DNA of 35,469 bases from 2-02-FULL-38-15 sp964645555 (GTDB lineage Bacteria > Patescibacteriota > Microgenomatia > Daviesbacterales > UBA10151): NCBI GenBank assembly GCA_964645555.1, contig CAZYBP010000005.1:1-35469 (forward strand), read 5' to 3'. The position numbers and the translations under genes are program-made. Below, one piece after another: positions 34,380 through 35,469 of this stretch (the stretch's first letter is position 1; each line of letters opens with the position of its first letter). The notes beneath the pieces were generated by a model. The model saw only the letters and a list, made by a program, of their open reading frames with translations, did no database searches and was not told where the DNA came from.

Positions 34380-35186
34380 ATGAGTAGTCCTGAAACTAGA
34401 AGAGAACAGGCTGGCAATACAGTTGTCCTGCAGACTAGCCGTCATCCTCTTGCCACAAGAGTTGCTTTAGGGGTTAGCAGCTTGATATTGGTTGGTATAC
34501 TCGGTTCTGTACTTGAGCCGGCAGCCCCGGTAGTTGCAAATGTTGACAATGACGGTAAGGGAGTATCAACAGTTATTGTGGTTCAATCCCCAACCCCGGA
34601 TATTCCTGCTACTGTGCGCGCAGCCTTAGCAACACCAACAGTTGCTCCGGTTGGTACTGCTACCCCCAATGCGTTGGCTACCCGGATAGCAGATACACAG
34701 CAAACACTAAGGGAATTAAGAGATCTTCAGGTTGCACTTGATGCTTTGCGTTCTACACCACCTCCCGCGCCGGCTCCAGCACCGCAGCCGCAGCAGCCTC
34801 CGCCAGGGGTCGTAATAGTTCATCCTGATGTGGTAAAGCCGGAAGTAGTTAAGCCGGAGGTGGTAAAAGTTCCGGAAATAATGACAGTACAAGTACCTGT
34901 TCGCGCTACCCCTGATCCGGACGTTGTTAGTTTACACCAAAAAGATTTTGATGAATTAGTAGAGAGAAGAGCTGAAGAAGTAGCAAAAGTTAAATTAACA
35001 CAAGCAGCAAAACTAACTCCTACATTAGCAGCGACTCCCGCCCCTAAGGTTGTGGTGACTGAGGTGGAAAAAGGGGGAGTCTCCGGGTGGTGGATTCCTG
35101 TTGCAGCTATTGGAGGAATAATTTTAGGTTTAGCATCTGCAACCAGGGAAATAGTGGTAGAACGTATACATCCTCATACTCATTAA
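34380..35186 (+). CDS. Pro/Thr-rich bitopic membrane protein of unknown function
   Basis: I do not recognise this 268-residue protein. It has a hydrophobic helix near 26-46 (ATRVALGVSSLILVGILGSV) and a second near 238-258 (WWIPVAAIGGIILGLAS). The region between is Pro/Ala/Thr-rich, with a QQPPP run, the tandem repeat VVKPEVVKPEVVKVPE (about 152-168) and a charged helix (about 180-205). It lies on the plus strand between minus-strand pilin genes, divergent from the 33610 gene. Its stop abuts the stop of the next convergent gene. A wall-spanning spacer or scaffold role is a guess. Confidence 0.75.
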   Translation: MSSPETRREQAGNTVVLQTSRHPLATRVALGVSSLILVGILGSVLEPAAPVVANVDNDGKGVSTVIVVQSPTPDIPATVRAALATPTVAPVGTATPNALATRIADTQQTLRELRDLQVALDALRSTPPPAPAPAPQPQQPPPGVVIVHPDVVKPEVVKPEVVKVPEIMTVQVPVRATPDPDVVSLHQKDFDELVERRAEEVAKVKLTQAAKLTPTLAATPAPKVVVTEVEKGGVSGWWIPVAAIGGIILGLASATREIVVERIHPHTH

Positions 35187-35469
35187 TTAAGATTGGAATA
35201 TCTGGAATTGCTTAATTTCGAATAAAGAGGAGAGTAAAAATTGCAAAATCAAAAAGGCAAACATCAGTACTATAAAACCCACAATGGAATGAAAAATCAT
35301 ATTCCTGGCTCCTTCTATTTCCTCTTTTTTGCCTCCGGACATTAAGTATTTAAACGCTCCAAGTAAAAAATAAATCACTACAGCTACAGCAGAAATATCA
35401 AAAGCCGGTCTGACCAGTTTGCTGGTAGTATCTCCCAAAGAGCCAAAACCCCCAAAGCCAAAACAGTCT
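35187..35469 (-). CDS. VirB2-like membrane protein, 5' end outside the window
   Basis: The minus-strand frame is open to the right edge (…DCFGFGGFGSLGDTTSKLV), so the true start lies beyond the window; the TTG at 35438 is not a convincing start. The visible part has two hydrophobic helices (AFDISAVAVVIYFLLGAFKY and FHSIVGFIVLMFAFLILQFLL) joined by YLMSGGKKEEIEGARNMI, the same loop as in the VirB2-like genes at 32749, 33180 and 33610. The C-terminus is short (FEIKQFQIFQS). It converges directly with the plus-strand gene at 34380. Confidence 0.75.
   Translation of the reverse strand, partial: DCFGFGGFGSLGDTTSKLVRPAFDISAVAVVIYFLLGAFKYLMSGGKKEEIEGARNMIFHSIVGFIVLMFAFLILQFLLSSLFEIKQFQIFQS

Noticed and set aside
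1..35469. UGA recoded as glycine, as in Gracilibacteria/Absconditabacteria
   Set aside because: TGA serves as a normal stop at several tightly packed junctions (e.g. ATGA overlaps of rnpA/yidD and the nuclease/dnaN), and no conserved Gly position needs it.
1..35469. CRISPR array, rRNA or tRNA genes, insertion sequence
   Set aside because: No spaced direct repeats of 25-40 bases, no tRNA-like cloverleaf with TTCRA arm in the intergenic gaps, no transposase motifs, and no inverted-repeat ends flanking the 14.5-30 kb block were found by eye.

Overview
The window looks like a chromosome segment of an uncultivated Candidate Phyla Radiation (Patescibacteria) bacterium, most likely of the Microgenomates type. 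The reasons are compact, overlapping genes, few Shine-Dalgarno sites, a minimal replication-origin gene set, TGA used as an ordinary stop (so not the Gracilibacteria/Absconditabacteria code), and a VirB4/PrgI/VirB6/VirB2-type secretion gene set made of divergent proteins. The taxonomic call is inference; no rRNA or tRNA gene is visible.

Layout. (1) 1-4.7 kb is the origin region. A minus-strand operon rpmH-rnpA-yidD-yidC diverges from dnaA. A DnaA-box array with an AT-rich segment follows dnaA (oriC). A membrane-anchored PD-(D/E)XK nuclease and dnaN come next. (2) 4.7-11.6 kb is a minus-strand operon: PrgI/VirB3-like protein, TraC-N-like protein, VirB4 ATPase, a bifunctional VirB1-like wall hydrolase (lytic transglycosylase plus C39-like peptidase), and two small anchored proteins. 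(3) 11.7-14.5 kb, plus strand: a cobalamin riboswitch controlling an unrecognised 517-residue zinc-ribbon protein, then a Fic/HTH protein behind a triple 10-bp repeat. (4) 14.5-30.1 kb is the most unusual block. A minus-strand four-gene operon encodes a glycine-rich membrane/LysM-like protein, a small helical protein, a 1301-residue protein ending in a MoxR-type AAA+ ATPase, and a 1.1-kb-residue transglutaminase plus VWA protein. It is flanked by two plus-strand genes (302 and 1440 residues) that share a homologous N-terminal module and a homologous 54-bp upstream repeat. (5) 30.1-35.5 kb: VirB6-like channel protein, AbrB/PIN toxin-antitoxin pair, three VirB2-like pilins, a Pro-rich membrane protein on the plus strand, and a fourth VirB2-like gene running off the right edge.

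Working model (inference): regions 2, 4 and 5 together encode an envelope-spanning machine reduced to the parts a single-membrane cell would need (VirB1, B2, B3, B4 and B6 analogues; no VirB7-B11, VirD4 or relaxase seen). The MoxR/VWA/transglutaminase operon with its duplicated-module partners may be an assembly or effector system placed between the two halves of that machine. The B12-sensing leader RNA in front of a protein of unknown function is the clearest single novelty.
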